From CANGYM01 sp044235825 (GTDB lineage Bacteria > Pseudomonadota > Alphaproteobacteria > JAJTHO01 > CANGYM01), in the NCBI GenBank assembly GCA_044235825.1, contig JBIIHL010000066.1:1-6104 (forward strand): a stretch of 6,104 nucleotides of DNA, read 5' to 3'. Each line of letters opens with the position of its first letter. Within the stretch, counting starts at the first letter, position 1. Below are positions 1 to 5,468 of this stretch, one piece after another. Made by a program: the position numbers and the translations under genes. The notes below the pieces were generated by a model. That model had not been told where the DNA came from. It searched no databases and saw nothing but the letters and a program-made list of their open reading frames with translations.

Positions 1-21
1 TGTATTATGAAAACTAAGGAA

Positions 22-93
22 CAAAACGCTTCGCGTTTTGGCATTTGCGCTGGATTCCGGCTCGGCGCTCGCTATCGCTCGCTGGGCCGGAAT
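22..93. repeat. Palindromic intergenic repeat (two hairpins)
   Basis: Two inverted repeats lie side by side. The first is a perfect 8-base stem (22-29 with 33-40) around a TTC loop. The second has 14-base arms at 54-67 and 80-93 (beginning ATTCCGG, ending CCGGAAT) that pair fully if two G-T wobbles are allowed, with a loop rich in CGCTCG repeats. The flanks TGG-ATTCCGG and CCGGAAT-GACGC resemble the short palindromic repeats scattered between genes in many proteobacteria. It lies just downstream of the minus-strand antitoxin gene, where a toxin gene would be expected. On the minus strand the small hairpin is followed by only a weak T-rich stretch, so a terminator role is possible but unproven. 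Confidence 0.65.
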
Positions 94-136
94 GACGCAG
101 AATCGTTAGGTTTTGGCAGAAATGAACAGCCTTGGG

Positions 137-382
137 TCATGAGATATCATCATCCAAATCATTTAAAAGATCGTGCAGGGTGTAGGGAACAATCCCACTG
201 TCTTCACCCGCGCTCAGGGCCTGACGCAGGGCGTTTCGTTTTGTTTCGTAGTCCTCTAAAAGACGCAGTCCCAAATGGACGGCATCGCTGGCGGTTGCAT
301 AGCGGCCGGTTTCGATCTGATGGGCGATAAATTGCTGAAAATGGGGATCAAGGATAATAGGGTTATGGTTTCCATCATGCAT
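137..382 (-). CDS. ParD-like (CopG/RHH) antitoxin, orphan
   Basis: This 81-residue protein resembles type II antitoxins of the ParD/CopG ribbon-helix-helix family. The N-terminal part carries a short beta-strand (residues 8-11, PIIL) and then the family pattern FIAHQIETGRYATASDAVH, followed by a helix LGLRLLEDYE. The C-terminal half is charged and acidic (ending DLDDDIS), as expected of the region that wraps the toxin. The ATG at 382 has an AAGGG ribosome site nine bases upstream. In this family a parE toxin gene normally overlaps or closely follows. Here an ATG overlaps the stop (ATGA-type junction), but it opens only an 18-codon frame that runs into the palindromic repeat at 54-93 and does not resemble ParE. 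The toxin is therefore probably lost. Inferred role: DNA-binding antitoxin remnant, possibly cross-acting on related ParE proteins. Confidence 0.8.
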   Translation of the reverse strand: MHDGNHNPIILDPHFQQFIAHQIETGRYATASDAVHLGLRLLEDYETKRNALRQALSAGEDSGIVPYTLHDLLNDLDDDIS

Positions 383-515
383 GGTTATGGGCCCTTTTTT
401 AGGAAAAGTAGGTGTTTTTAAAATACGCCCTTTGGGATTTTAGAGCAAGATCATTGATTCGCATCCAATGCTTTGTTTTTGTTTTTTTATGATGTTTAAA
501 AATAGGAGATTTTTT

Positions 516-1145
516 ATGACCTTTCACGATGTTCGTTTTCCCACCGATATTTCCTTTGGCAGTTCGGGGGGGCCGGTGTTTTCCACGACGATTGTCAGTT
601 CCTTTACGGGGTATGAACAGCGCAACATCAACTGGATGGATGCGCGGTGCCGTTATAATGTGGCCTACGGCGTGCGCAAGGCCCAGCAGCTGGAGGCCCT
701 GCTGACCTTTTTTCGGGCGCGGCGGGGGCGCGGGTATGCCTTTCGGTATCAGGATTGGCAGGATTATCAATCCTGTTCGGTGACGGCCACCCCCGCCGCC
801 ACAGATCAGCTTTTGGGCACGGGCAATGGCACGCAAAAGGTGTTTACGCTGCAAAAAACCTATACATCAGGCACATACAGTTACGCTCGGCCCATCACCA
901 AGCCGGTGGCGGGATCGGTTTTGGTGGCGGTGGCGGGGGTGGTTTTGCCGACATCGGGTTACAGCGTCAATGCCTTAACCGGTGAGATCACCCTAACCAC
1001 CGCCCCCGCCAACGGGGCCAGCGTCACAGCGGGCTTTCGTTTTGATGTTCCCGCGCGGTTTGACATGGACGCCTTGGCCACATCGCTGGATCAGTACGGG
1101 CTGGGCTCGGCGCTGGACATTCGGGTGGTGGAGGTGGCGGAGTAG
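516..1145 (+). CDS. Phage / gene-transfer-agent tail protein, DUF2460 (TIGR02217-type)
   Basis: This 209-residue protein matches the DUF2460 family found in alphaproteobacterial prophages and in the gene transfer agent structural cluster (the gp12 position), where it belongs to the distal tail. Family features visible are the N-terminus FHDVRFPTDISFGSSGGP, the segment INWMDARCRYNVAYGVR, FFRARRGRGYAFRYQDWQDY near residues 66-85, the tail-tube-like repeat GTGNGTQKVFTLQKTY, a GEITLTTAPANGASVTAGF segment and the end FDVPARFDMD...VVEVAE. The ATG at 516 is preferred over one at 468 because it has an AGGAG site seven bases upstream and begins at the conserved MTFHD. The length is normal for the family, so the gene looks intact. 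Its usual partners (DUF2163 and an NlpC/P60 peptidase downstream, tape measure upstream) are absent. It converges with the parDE remnant, 13 bases between stops. Confidence 0.9.
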   Translation: MTFHDVRFPTDISFGSSGGPVFSTTIVSSFTGYEQRNINWMDARCRYNVAYGVRKAQQLEALLTFFRARRGRGYAFRYQDWQDYQSCSVTATPAATDQLLGTGNGTQKVFTLQKTYTSGTYSYARPITKPVAGSVLVAVAGVVLPTSGYSVNALTGEITLTTAPANGASVTAGFRFDVPARFDMDALATSLDQYGLGSALDIRVVEVAE

Positions 1146-1158
1146 GGATTTCATCAGA

Positions 1159-1495
1159 TTATTGATCCCAAGGCGGCATCTCGTTCATAGGCATATCTGC
1201 CAATCGGTCCAGAATCCCTTCGATGTCACGGCGAGCATGCAGCAGGGTGATGATCATAATGCCTTGCCCAGAGATTTGATAAATAACAATGTTGTCCCGC
1301 TGGTGCCATAAGAAAGGGTTCGGATCGATGGCGACGCAAATTTCCCAAATTGGGATTTTCGGCGAGATTGTTAAACACCCTATAAAGGTCATCCATGTAT
1401 CGACGGGTACGGGCGGCACCAAAGGCTTCGAGGGAATAGGCCTCAATCTCTAGCAAATCACGCATGGCGCGATGCGTCAGGAAAAAATCGGCCAT
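1159..1495 (-). pseudogene. ParE/RelE-family toxin, frameshifted
   Basis: Two reading frames together make one ParE-like toxin of about 112 residues. The first frame, from the ATG at 1495 (ribosome site GGGA about nine bases upstream), gives MADFFLTHRAMRDLLEIEAY, a YMDDLYRVFNNLAENPNLG helix and LRRHRSEPFLMAPAGQH. The second frame continues with IVIYQISGQGIMIITLLHARRDIEGIL. The family pattern is roughly a PVGRHLIFYR strand followed by I-x-ILHxRRD, so the two parts join cleanly near 1288-1292, where loss of two bases (CATATT to CATT) would explain the shift. Without the join the first frame ends at 1226 and lacks the conserved HARRD end, so toxin activity is probably lost. It follows the antitoxin gene by 11 bases in one operon. 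A sequencing error is the main alternative. Confidence 0.8.
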
Positions 1496-1506
1496 GGTTT
1501 TCGTCC

Positions 1507-1764
1507 CTAGGATGCGCTTTTCGTCAAGGCGGCTTTATCCTGTTCCCACGTGCCGTGGGATTTCAGGATACGGCCTTGGGCCATATCCTCAAGACCCTCG
1601 CGGATTTTACCATAAATGTGGGCGGTGCTTTGGGCCATATCTTGGCGAATCAGGGCCCGAATGTATTCGCTGGGGGTTTCATAAAGCCCATCAGGCCCGA
1701 CAACATGGGCAACATGATCAGCCAAGAGACCGGAAAGACGGGCATTGATACGGTGGGGTGTCAT
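1507..1764 (-). CDS. ParD-like (CopG/RHH) antitoxin
   Basis: This 85-residue antitoxin belongs to the ribbon-helix-helix ParD type. The N-terminal strand HRINARL is followed by LSGLLADHVAHVVGPDGLYETPSEYIRALIRQDM, which is the classic 'GLYET-SEYIR-LIR-D' signature of this family. A charged C-terminal helix (YGKIREGLEDM) would bind the toxin. I chose the ATG at 1764 because an AGGGA ribosome site lies about ten bases upstream and it starts at the conserved fold. An in-frame ATG at 1794 and a TTG at 1812 would add 10 or 16 residues but have no clear ribosome site. It precedes the frameshifted parE gene in the same operon and is divergent from yefM-yoeB, with 160 bases between the two starts. It probably represses its own promoter. 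Confidence 0.85.
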   Translation of the reverse strand: MTPHRINARLSGLLADHVAHVVGPDGLYETPSEYIRALIRQDMAQSTAHIYGKIREGLEDMAQGRILKSHGTWEQDKAALTKSAS

Positions 1765-1861
1765 AAAGGTTTTGTCCCTGTTGTCTTTGGCCATGATACC
1801 AAATGTCGCCAAAAATGTAAAGATTGTCGCACAGCATCAGGGTTATGTTTGGTCACATCTC

Positions 1862-1901
1862 TTGACACCCCATCCCAAATCATGTACAAGTATTATGTAC
1901 A
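1862..1901 (+). promoter_or_regulatory. yefM-yoeB promoter with paired TGTACA operator
   Basis: A perfect -35 box TTGACA (1862-1867) is followed after 17 bases by TACAAG (1885-1890), a 4/6 match to the -10 consensus; TATTAT at 1891-1896 is an alternative, but its 23-base spacing is poor. Two copies of the palindromic hexamer TGTACA (1883-1888 and 1896-1901, start-to-start 13 bases) overlap the -10 region. TGTACA is the established core of the YefM-YoeB operator in Escherichia coli. The layout therefore indicates autorepression by YefM-YoeB. The RNA start and binding are inferred. Confidence 0.7.
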
Positions 1902-1924
1902 CTCATAGCGCAGGGGGCCTTTTT

Positions 1925-2182
1925 ATGATCTTCACCACCACGTATTCGGCGTTGCGGCAAAATTTGGCCAGTGTTCTGCAAAAGGTTGTGGACGATCATT
2001 TGCCCTGCATCGTGTCCCGCCGTGGTCATGATGACGTGGTCATTCTGCCGCGCGAGGATTGGGAGGGGATGGAGGAGACATTGTATTTGCTATCCAACCC
2101 TGAGAATGCGCGTCAGTTAGAGGAATCCATCGCCCAAGGCAAAAGAGGCGAAATTTATTTGGCACCCTTTGAAACGCTATGA
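1925..2182 (+). CDS. yefM: YefM antitoxin (Phd/YefM family)
   Basis: This 85-residue antitoxin neutralises the YoeB mRNA interferase and represses its own operon. The N-terminal DNA-binding region reads TTTYSALRQNLASVLQKVVDDHLPCIVSRRGHDDVVILPREDWEGMEETLYLL, which is the canonical YefM pattern (S-x-LRxNL, a strand before RRG, and the DVVxLPxxDWE-xMEETLYLL block). The acidic and charged tail (residues about 60-85) is the toxin-binding segment. The ATG at 1925 has an AGGGGG site seven bases upstream; earlier in-frame codons would extend across the promoter and are rejected. The stop overlaps the yoeB start by four bases (ATGA), implying translational coupling. Confidence 0.95.
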   Translation: MIFTTTYSALRQNLASVLQKVVDDHLPCIVSRRGHDDVVILPREDWEGMEETLYLLSNPENARQLEESIAQGKRGEIYLAPFETL

Positions 2183-2442
2183 AGGTCTATTTCACCCCGC
2201 GGGCTTTGGCCGAGTATCAGTATTTCGAACAAAAACAACGAAAATTGGCCCGTCGCATTCAAACTTTGTGTGAGGATATCAAGAAAACCCCTTTCACGGG
2301 ACTGGGGAAACCTGAACCTTTGCGGCACACGTTATCGGGATATTGGTCCCGTCGCATCGATCAAACCCATCGTTTGGTTTATCGTATTGAAGACGATAAG
2401 ATTGTTATTTACAAATGCCGCAGTCATTACCATGACAAATAA
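2179..2442 (+). CDS. yoeB: YoeB toxin, ribosome-dependent mRNA interferase
   Basis: This 87-residue protein is a Txe/YoeB toxin with the RelE-like microbial RNase fold, which cleaves mRNA in the ribosomal A site when not bound by YefM. It aligns with the E. coli protein at every key position: GLGKPEPLR holds the catalytic Glu46, the segment after YWSRRID gives H64-R65, and the C-terminal CRSHYHDK gives His83 and Tyr84. The general base, the arginine and the terminal His-Tyr pair are all present and nothing is truncated, so this toxin should be active. It is the only toxin of the three TA loci on the left that appears complete. Its start lies inside the yefM stop. Confidence 0.96.
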   Translation: MKVYFTPRALAEYQYFEQKQRKLARRIQTLCEDIKKTPFTGLGKPEPLRHTLSGYWSRRIDQTHRLVYRIEDDKIVIYKCRSHYHDK

Positions 2443-2463
2443 TCCCTAACCGCTGGAGCCCTT

Positions 2464-2718
2464 ATGTCCCTAACAGAGATTCTCGGTTTTCTGGCGGCTG
2501 TATGCACCACGGCGTCCTTTGTGCCGCAGGTTTGGCATATTTTAAAAACACGGGATACGCGTGCCATTTCCCTGATGATGTATCTGCTGTTTACCGTGGG
2601 GGTGGTGTTGTGGCTGGTGTACGGCATCATGATTGGCAGCACCCCCGTGGTTGCGGCCAATAGCATCACGCTGGTGTTGGCGTTGGTGATTTTAACCTGC
2701 AAGGTGCGGTGGGGGTGA
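2464..2718 (+). CDS. SemiSWEET-family (PQ-loop / MtN3) sugar transporter
   Basis: This 84-residue membrane protein has one triple-helix bundle, the size of bacterial SemiSWEETs, which dimerise to move sugars across the inner membrane. Helix 1 covers about residues 5-23 and contains the PQ motif (SFVPQVW, Pro21-Gln22), then a KTRDTRAIS loop, helix 2 at about 37-57 (WLVYG, Trp50) and helix 3 at about 61-79 (Asn66). A Trp and an Asn at these places line the sugar pocket in characterised SemiSWEETs. The ATG has a GGAG site five bases upstream and lies 21 bases after the yoeB stop, so it may share the TA operon transcript. The substrate cannot be told from sequence. Confidence 0.9.
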   Translation: MSLTEILGFLAAVCTTASFVPQVWHILKTRDTRAISLMMYLLFTVGVVLWLVYGIMIGSTPVVAANSITLVLALVILTCKVRWG

Positions 2719-2760
2719 AGCCATCATCGTTTGTCATGGGGTTAATGTCGGGTAGCTATG

Positions 2761-2848
2761 CCCCTATGTGGTGAGTGGGGAGTGGGGCGTAGAAAGTCTT
2801 AAAAAAAGTACATATCGACTCACCACTCACCACTCCCCAACGTAGGGG
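2761..2848. repeat. Large imperfect inverted repeat
   Basis: The left arm (2761-2789, starting CCCCTATGTGGTGAG) is the imperfect reverse complement of the right arm (2817-2848, ending CGTAGGGG); they align with one gap and a few mismatches. The central spacer of about 27 bases is A-rich. Within each arm the unit GAGTGGKG is repeated. The structure lies after the SemiSWEET gene and directly touches a decayed MuF hinge fragment on its right. It could be a mobile miniature element, a folded RNA element, or a decayed insertion end. There is no clean T-tract, so it is not a typical intrinsic terminator. Confidence 0.6.
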
Positions 2849-2938
2849 TGTCGCTGCACGGGGGGGCCGGTTTGGCCCTCCGATTTGTTCAGAAAGCAGC
2901 CCTCGAAAAAGCCATTAAGCGCTTGGATGATGTGGTGA
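2846..2938 (+). pseudogene. Decayed fragment of a MuF-type hinge (third copy)
   Basis: Bases 2852-2877 match 24 of 26 bases of the hinge-coding DNA in the MuF toxin gene (the stretch encoding RCT-x-x-PVWP). In the same codon phase this fragment reads GCRCTGGPVWPSDLF, against GCRCTAEPVWPEEL in the intact gene, then runs to a stop at 2936-2938. There is an in-frame TAG just upstream (2843-2845), so nothing longer survives here. After about 2880 another frame reads QKAALEKAIKRLDDVVKRGE and on to 2995, which looks protein-like, so a frameshift inside the remnant is likely. It is a relic, without a start codon or ribosome site. Confidence 0.6.
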
Positions 2939-2943
2939 AGCGG

Positions 2944-2981
2944 GGGGAGGTTTTTTTACCCCCCTCCCCCCAAGGAGAGAG
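2944..2981. repeat. G/C-tract hairpins downstream of cysD
   Basis: Runs of G and C form two mutually exclusive stems: GGGGGGAGG with CCTCCCCCC across a T7 loop, or CCCCCTC with GAGGGGG around CAAGGAGA. The segment lies just beyond the minus-strand cysD stop and could end its transcript, but on that strand the hairpin is followed by an A-run and not by T residues, so intrinsic termination is not supported. Confidence 0.4.
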
Positions 2982-2992
2982 GGGGCAACACA

Positions 2993-3793
2993 TTACATAT
3001 GTCCGCTGAGGCGGAGTTGTTCGAAGGCGTCTTCGGCCTCTTGGTCGGTGGCGCGACCGGCGCGTTCGGATGTTTTGCTGGCCTCGAGCTCCGCGATGAT
3101 TTTATCGATGGTGTCGGCGTTGCTGTCGATGGGGAACGTGCAGGGCACGCAGCCTAGGGAGCGGTAACGCTTGCCGTCTTTGGCAAAATACAGGTTCACG
3201 ATGGGGATGTTTTCCCGTTTTGTATAGTGCCAGATGTCAATTTCGGTCCAGTGCAGCAGGGGGTGAATGCGCACGTGGGTGCCCGGGGGTAGGTCGGTTT
3301 TGTATTGATCCCAGAATTCGGGGGGTTGGTCCTTAACGTTCCATTCGGCGTTTTCGCCGCGGGGGGAAAAAACGCGCTCTTTGGCACGGGTGGGGTCTTC
3401 GTCGCGGCGGATGCCGGCAAAGACGGCCTCGAAGTTATGTTTGGCTAGGGTTTGTTTCAGCCCCTCGGTCCGCAGCGCCCCGCAACAGGTCAGGCGGCCC
3501 CGTGTGTGGTTCATGCCGTCCGCAATGGCTTCGTCGTTGCAGCCAATGACCAGATCCAGATTCCATTTTTTCACCAATTCATCCCGAAACCGCAGCAATT
3601 CCGGCATGTCATAGGTGGTGTCGATATAAACCAAGGGAAACGGCACGTGGCCGACGAAGGCCTTTCGCACCAGATGCAGCATGACGTTGCTGTCTTTGCC
3701 AATGGACCACAGCATGGCCAGATTTTTGAAATGGCGAAAGGCTTCGCGGATAATAAAGACGCTCTGGGCCTCCAGCTGGTCCAAGTGATTCAT
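2993..3793 (-). CDS. cysD: Sulfate adenylyltransferase subunit 2 (CysD), short form
   Basis: This 266-residue protein is the small, PP-loop subunit of bacterial ATP sulfurylase, which with the GTPase CysN makes adenylylsulfate from ATP and sulfate in the cytoplasm. Visible family blocks are the PP-loop SIGKDS at residues 30-35, HLVRKAF, PLVYIDTTYDMPELLRFRD, RTEGLKQTL, the GIRRDEDPTRAKERVFS stretch, HWTEIDIWHY, RYRSLGC and the SNADT ... TSERAGRATDQEAEDAFEQLR end. It is about 35 residues shorter than the E. coli protein because the loop between LYFAKDGK and RYRSLGC is small; this short form is seen in many bacteria. The ATG at 3793 is chosen for its match to the family N-terminus (MNHLDQLEAQSVFIIREA) and an AAAGG site ten bases upstream. 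No cysN, cysC or cysH lies nearby. Confidence 0.93.
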   Translation of the reverse strand: MNHLDQLEAQSVFIIREAFRHFKNLAMLWSIGKDSNVMLHLVRKAFVGHVPFPLVYIDTTYDMPELLRFRDELVKKWNLDLVIGCNDEAIADGMNHTRGRLTCCGALRTEGLKQTLAKHNFEAVFAGIRRDEDPTRAKERVFSPRGENAEWNVKDQPPEFWDQYKTDLPPGTHVRIHPLLHWTEIDIWHYTKRENIPIVNLYFAKDGKRYRSLGCVPCTFPIDSNADTIDKIIAELEASKTSERAGRATDQEAEDAFEQLRLSGHM

Positions 3794-3825
3794 AAAAAAC
3801 GGGCCTTTCATCGAAAACAGGGCGA

Positions 3826-3854
3826 ATCTTAACAAAACCCGTTGTCTTTCACAA
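3826..3854 (-). promoter_or_regulatory. Candidate cysD promoter
   Basis: Read on the minus strand, TTGTGA (complement of 3849-3854) and TAAGAT (complement of 3826-3831) are separated by exactly 17 bases, each matching 4 of 6 consensus positions. The -10 box lies 32 bases before the chosen cysD start, which suits a short leader. The call rests on consensus and spacing only. Confidence 0.4.
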
Positions 3855-3925
3855 GATTTTCTGTGAGCGGGGGGTGTATTTGACGGTGATTTATTTTTAA
3901 AGTTTTGTTTTGAAAGGATAGTTTT

Positions 3926-5086
3926 ATGCCCCTACCCGATACCGTTGTTTTGCGTTTTGTGTCGGCCATCAGCGATGTGGAAAATCATCTGGTCTCGCTG
4001 GCCGAGGGTCACAAAAGAGATTTTTTGGCCGCTCTGTCGGCCCGTTATGGCCCCGAAGAGGCCGCCCGTGGGTGGTTGGATGAGGAGCCGTATTTGCGGT
4101 TTTTGATCACCACCTACGCCGGTCAGTTTTATGGCACCATGACGCGGGCCATCAAGGCCATGAAAAGCCGCCCCAAAAAGGCCAAGCGGCGGGGAAAAAA
4201 GACGGTGGGGTTTGCCTTTGCGGCAGGGCGCGGGCATTTTTTGGTGAAGGCCTTTGACCCCCGTAGGCCCATGGATCCCCAAGCAGAACAGCGGATTTCT
4301 GTGGAGCGGCAGCGGCTGGATCAACGGTTTTTGAGGGCTTTGTCCCTGTACCGCCAGCAGGCGGTGGGCTGTGAAACCTATATCTGGCGTTCGCAAGATG
4401 ATGATCGGGTCCGCGCCCGCCATGCGGGGTATGATGATCAGGAATTCCCCTATAGCCGCCCGCCCGAGGATGGTCATCCCGGGCAGGCGTACGGTTGCCG
4501 CTGCACGGCGGAGCCGGTTTGGCCGGAGGAACTGTCGAAAAGCAAGATTCCAACGCCGTCGGAGCAGGCCATTAACAATGCAACGTTCAGTACGTTTTTT
4601 GCGTTTTCTGGGGTGTTTTTATTGATTCGTGGTTTGGTGTTGGTGGGCAGTGTTGGGCTTACGGCTTTGCGGTCGGGGTATCAGGCCTTGGCCCGCTCTT
4701 TCATGCGCTCGGTGGCGGAAAAAGAGTTGAGCGAATCGGGTAAGCAGGCCCTGCAGAAGGAAATTCAAAAGGTTGAACAACAAACCCGTAACCAAACGCC
4801 TATCTTTCCCCGTCCCAAGGGCATCCCAAAGGACTGGGAGTACCAAAGAACGGGGAAAAACGATGGGGATATTTACATGAAACCTGGATCGGATGGCGAA
4901 ACTAAGATAAGATTTATGAAAGCTAAGCCTGATTCTCCTCGTGAGGGACAAAGAGTTAACTATGTTCGTTTGGAGCGCAATGGTAGAGCCATGGATAAAG
5001 AGGGAAATTTTGTTAAGCCCAATTCAAAAAAGGCTCACCCTCCTATGGAAGGATTTGAATTTGAAGAGGAGTTATTCAATGATTAG
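3926..5086 (+). CDS. MuF-type phage head protein fused to a C-terminal polymorphic toxin
   Basis: This 386-residue protein has a carrier, a hinge and a toxin. The N-terminal region (about 1-215) ends like phage head-morphogenesis proteins of the Mu gpF / SPP1 gp7 group: YIWRSQDDDRVRARHAGYDD (152-171) and GHPGQAYGCRCTAEPV (183-198). These minor capsid proteins ride in the virion. Residues 221-248 are hydrophobic with one Arg (235). A charged, Gln/Glu-rich linker leads to FPRPKGIPKDW (294-304). The last 90 residues carry KIRFMKAKPDSP, NYVRLERNG, MDKEGN and AHPPMEGFEF, a pattern I recognise from the ends of Rhs/CdiA-type toxins, probably enzymatic, but I cannot name the family or target. The ATG has an AAAGGA site seven bases upstream. 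The 3' end overlaps the probable immunity gene by eight bases, and the toxin end is AT-richer than the carrier. Confidence 0.8.
   Translation: MPLPDTVVLRFVSAISDVENHLVSLAEGHKRDFLAALSARYGPEEAARGWLDEEPYLRFLITTYAGQFYGTMTRAIKAMKSRPKKAKRRGKKTVGFAFAAGRGHFLVKAFDPRRPMDPQAEQRISVERQRLDQRFLRALSLYRQQAVGCETYIWRSQDDDRVRARHAGYDDQEFPYSRPPEDGHPGQAYGCRCTAEPVWPEELSKSKIPTPSEQAINNATFSTFFAFSGVFLLIRGLVLVGSVGLTALRSGYQALARSFMRSVAEKELSESGKQALQKEIQKVEQQTRNQTPIFPRPKGIPKDWEYQRTGKNDGDIYMKPGSDGETKIRFMKAKPDSPREGQRVNYVRLERNGRAMDKEGNFVKPNSKKAHPPMEGFEFEEELFND
4463..4573 (+). repeat. Direct repeat, copy A (MuF hinge, residues 180-216)
   Basis: This 111-base stretch encodes PEDGHPGQAYGCRCTAEPVW through SEQAI and recurs at 5475-5585 with 108 identical bases; the last 81 bases are identical without a gap. 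The repeat ends abruptly at ATT (4573), after which the two sequences diverge into different hydrophobic segments. It marks the carrier/toxin junction. Confidence 0.95.
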
Positions 5087-5462
5087 AGTTTACAACACCA
5101 TTTTGGATGATTTGGAAAAAACATCCAGCTATGAACGGCAGAAATATGAATGGCTTGATAACGAGGAGGATATTATTTCTTCTTACACCGAGGACTATTA
5201 TTCATTATTTTGGACTTCTTGCGTAATGTTTGATTATGAAAGGGGTTCTGTTGTTTTTGGTCCCAAAATCGACGATGCCCTTAAAAATCTGCATACCATG
5301 ATGGTGGCCATTGATGAGTACAAACTAGGCACAGAAACCATTCTGAACATGCCTGAAATGGTTGTTGTGCGTGAAGAAGCCGCCCGTATCCTGAAAATGT
5401 TGCGTGAAACCCCCAATGAAGGGGTAACGTTCCAGTGGATCACCCCAGGGGAGAAGCGGTAG
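5079..5462 (+). CDS. Probable immunity protein for the MuF toxin
   Basis: This 127-residue acidic, soluble protein has no signal peptide or membrane segment. It starts inside the toxin gene (overlap 5079-5086), with a GAGGAG ribosome site a few bases upstream, so the two are translationally coupled, as toxin/immunity pairs usually are. The N-terminal half is rich in Asp, Glu and Tyr (YERQKYEWLDNEEDIISSYTEDYYSL in pieces), followed by helices around DDALKNLHTMMVAIDEYKL and VREEAARILKMLRE. The helical layout with 'Q-x-x-W' near residue 21 faintly recalls SCO4402-type immunity proteins, but I would not assign it. GC content in its first 120 or so bases is about one third, far below the MuF carrier, which suggests it arrived with the toxin as a cassette. 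The role as immunity is inferred from position and character. Confidence 0.75.
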   Translation: MIRVYNTILDDLEKTSSYERQKYEWLDNEEDIISSYTEDYYSLFWTSCVMFDYERGSVVFGPKIDDALKNLHTMMVAIDEYKLGTETILNMPEMVVVREEAARILKMLRETPNEGVTFQWITPGEKR

Positions 5463-5468
5463 GGTTGA

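Noticed and set aside
7..330. Plus-strand frame of 107 residues across the palindromic repeat
   Set aside because: It runs through the hairpin and then antisense to the ParD-like antitoxin; the residues look random and there is no ribosome site or family match.
399..854. Minus-strand frame of 151 residues opposite DUF2460
   Set aside because: It is antisense to a clear phage tail gene, with low-complexity Gly/Pro/Lys composition; a shadow of the real gene.
1464..1908. Plus-strand frames antisense to the parD and parE genes
   Set aside because: The minus strand has recognisable antitoxin and toxin families; these frames have no recognisable features.
2944..2981. G/C-rich hairpin as a cysD terminator
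   Set aside because: On the cysD strand the stem is followed by an A-run and not a T-run, so it is listed only as a repeat.
3880..3908. TTGACG at 3880-3885 as the -35 box of the MuF toxin gene
   Set aside because: At 17-base spacing the -10 position reads TTTTGT, a poor match, so I do not call a promoter.
3932..4553. Two long minus-strand frames (181 and 133 residues) opposite the MuF carrier
   Set aside because: They are opposite a gene with a good start and family motifs, and their Pro/Gly/His-rich composition is typical of GC-rich antisense frames.
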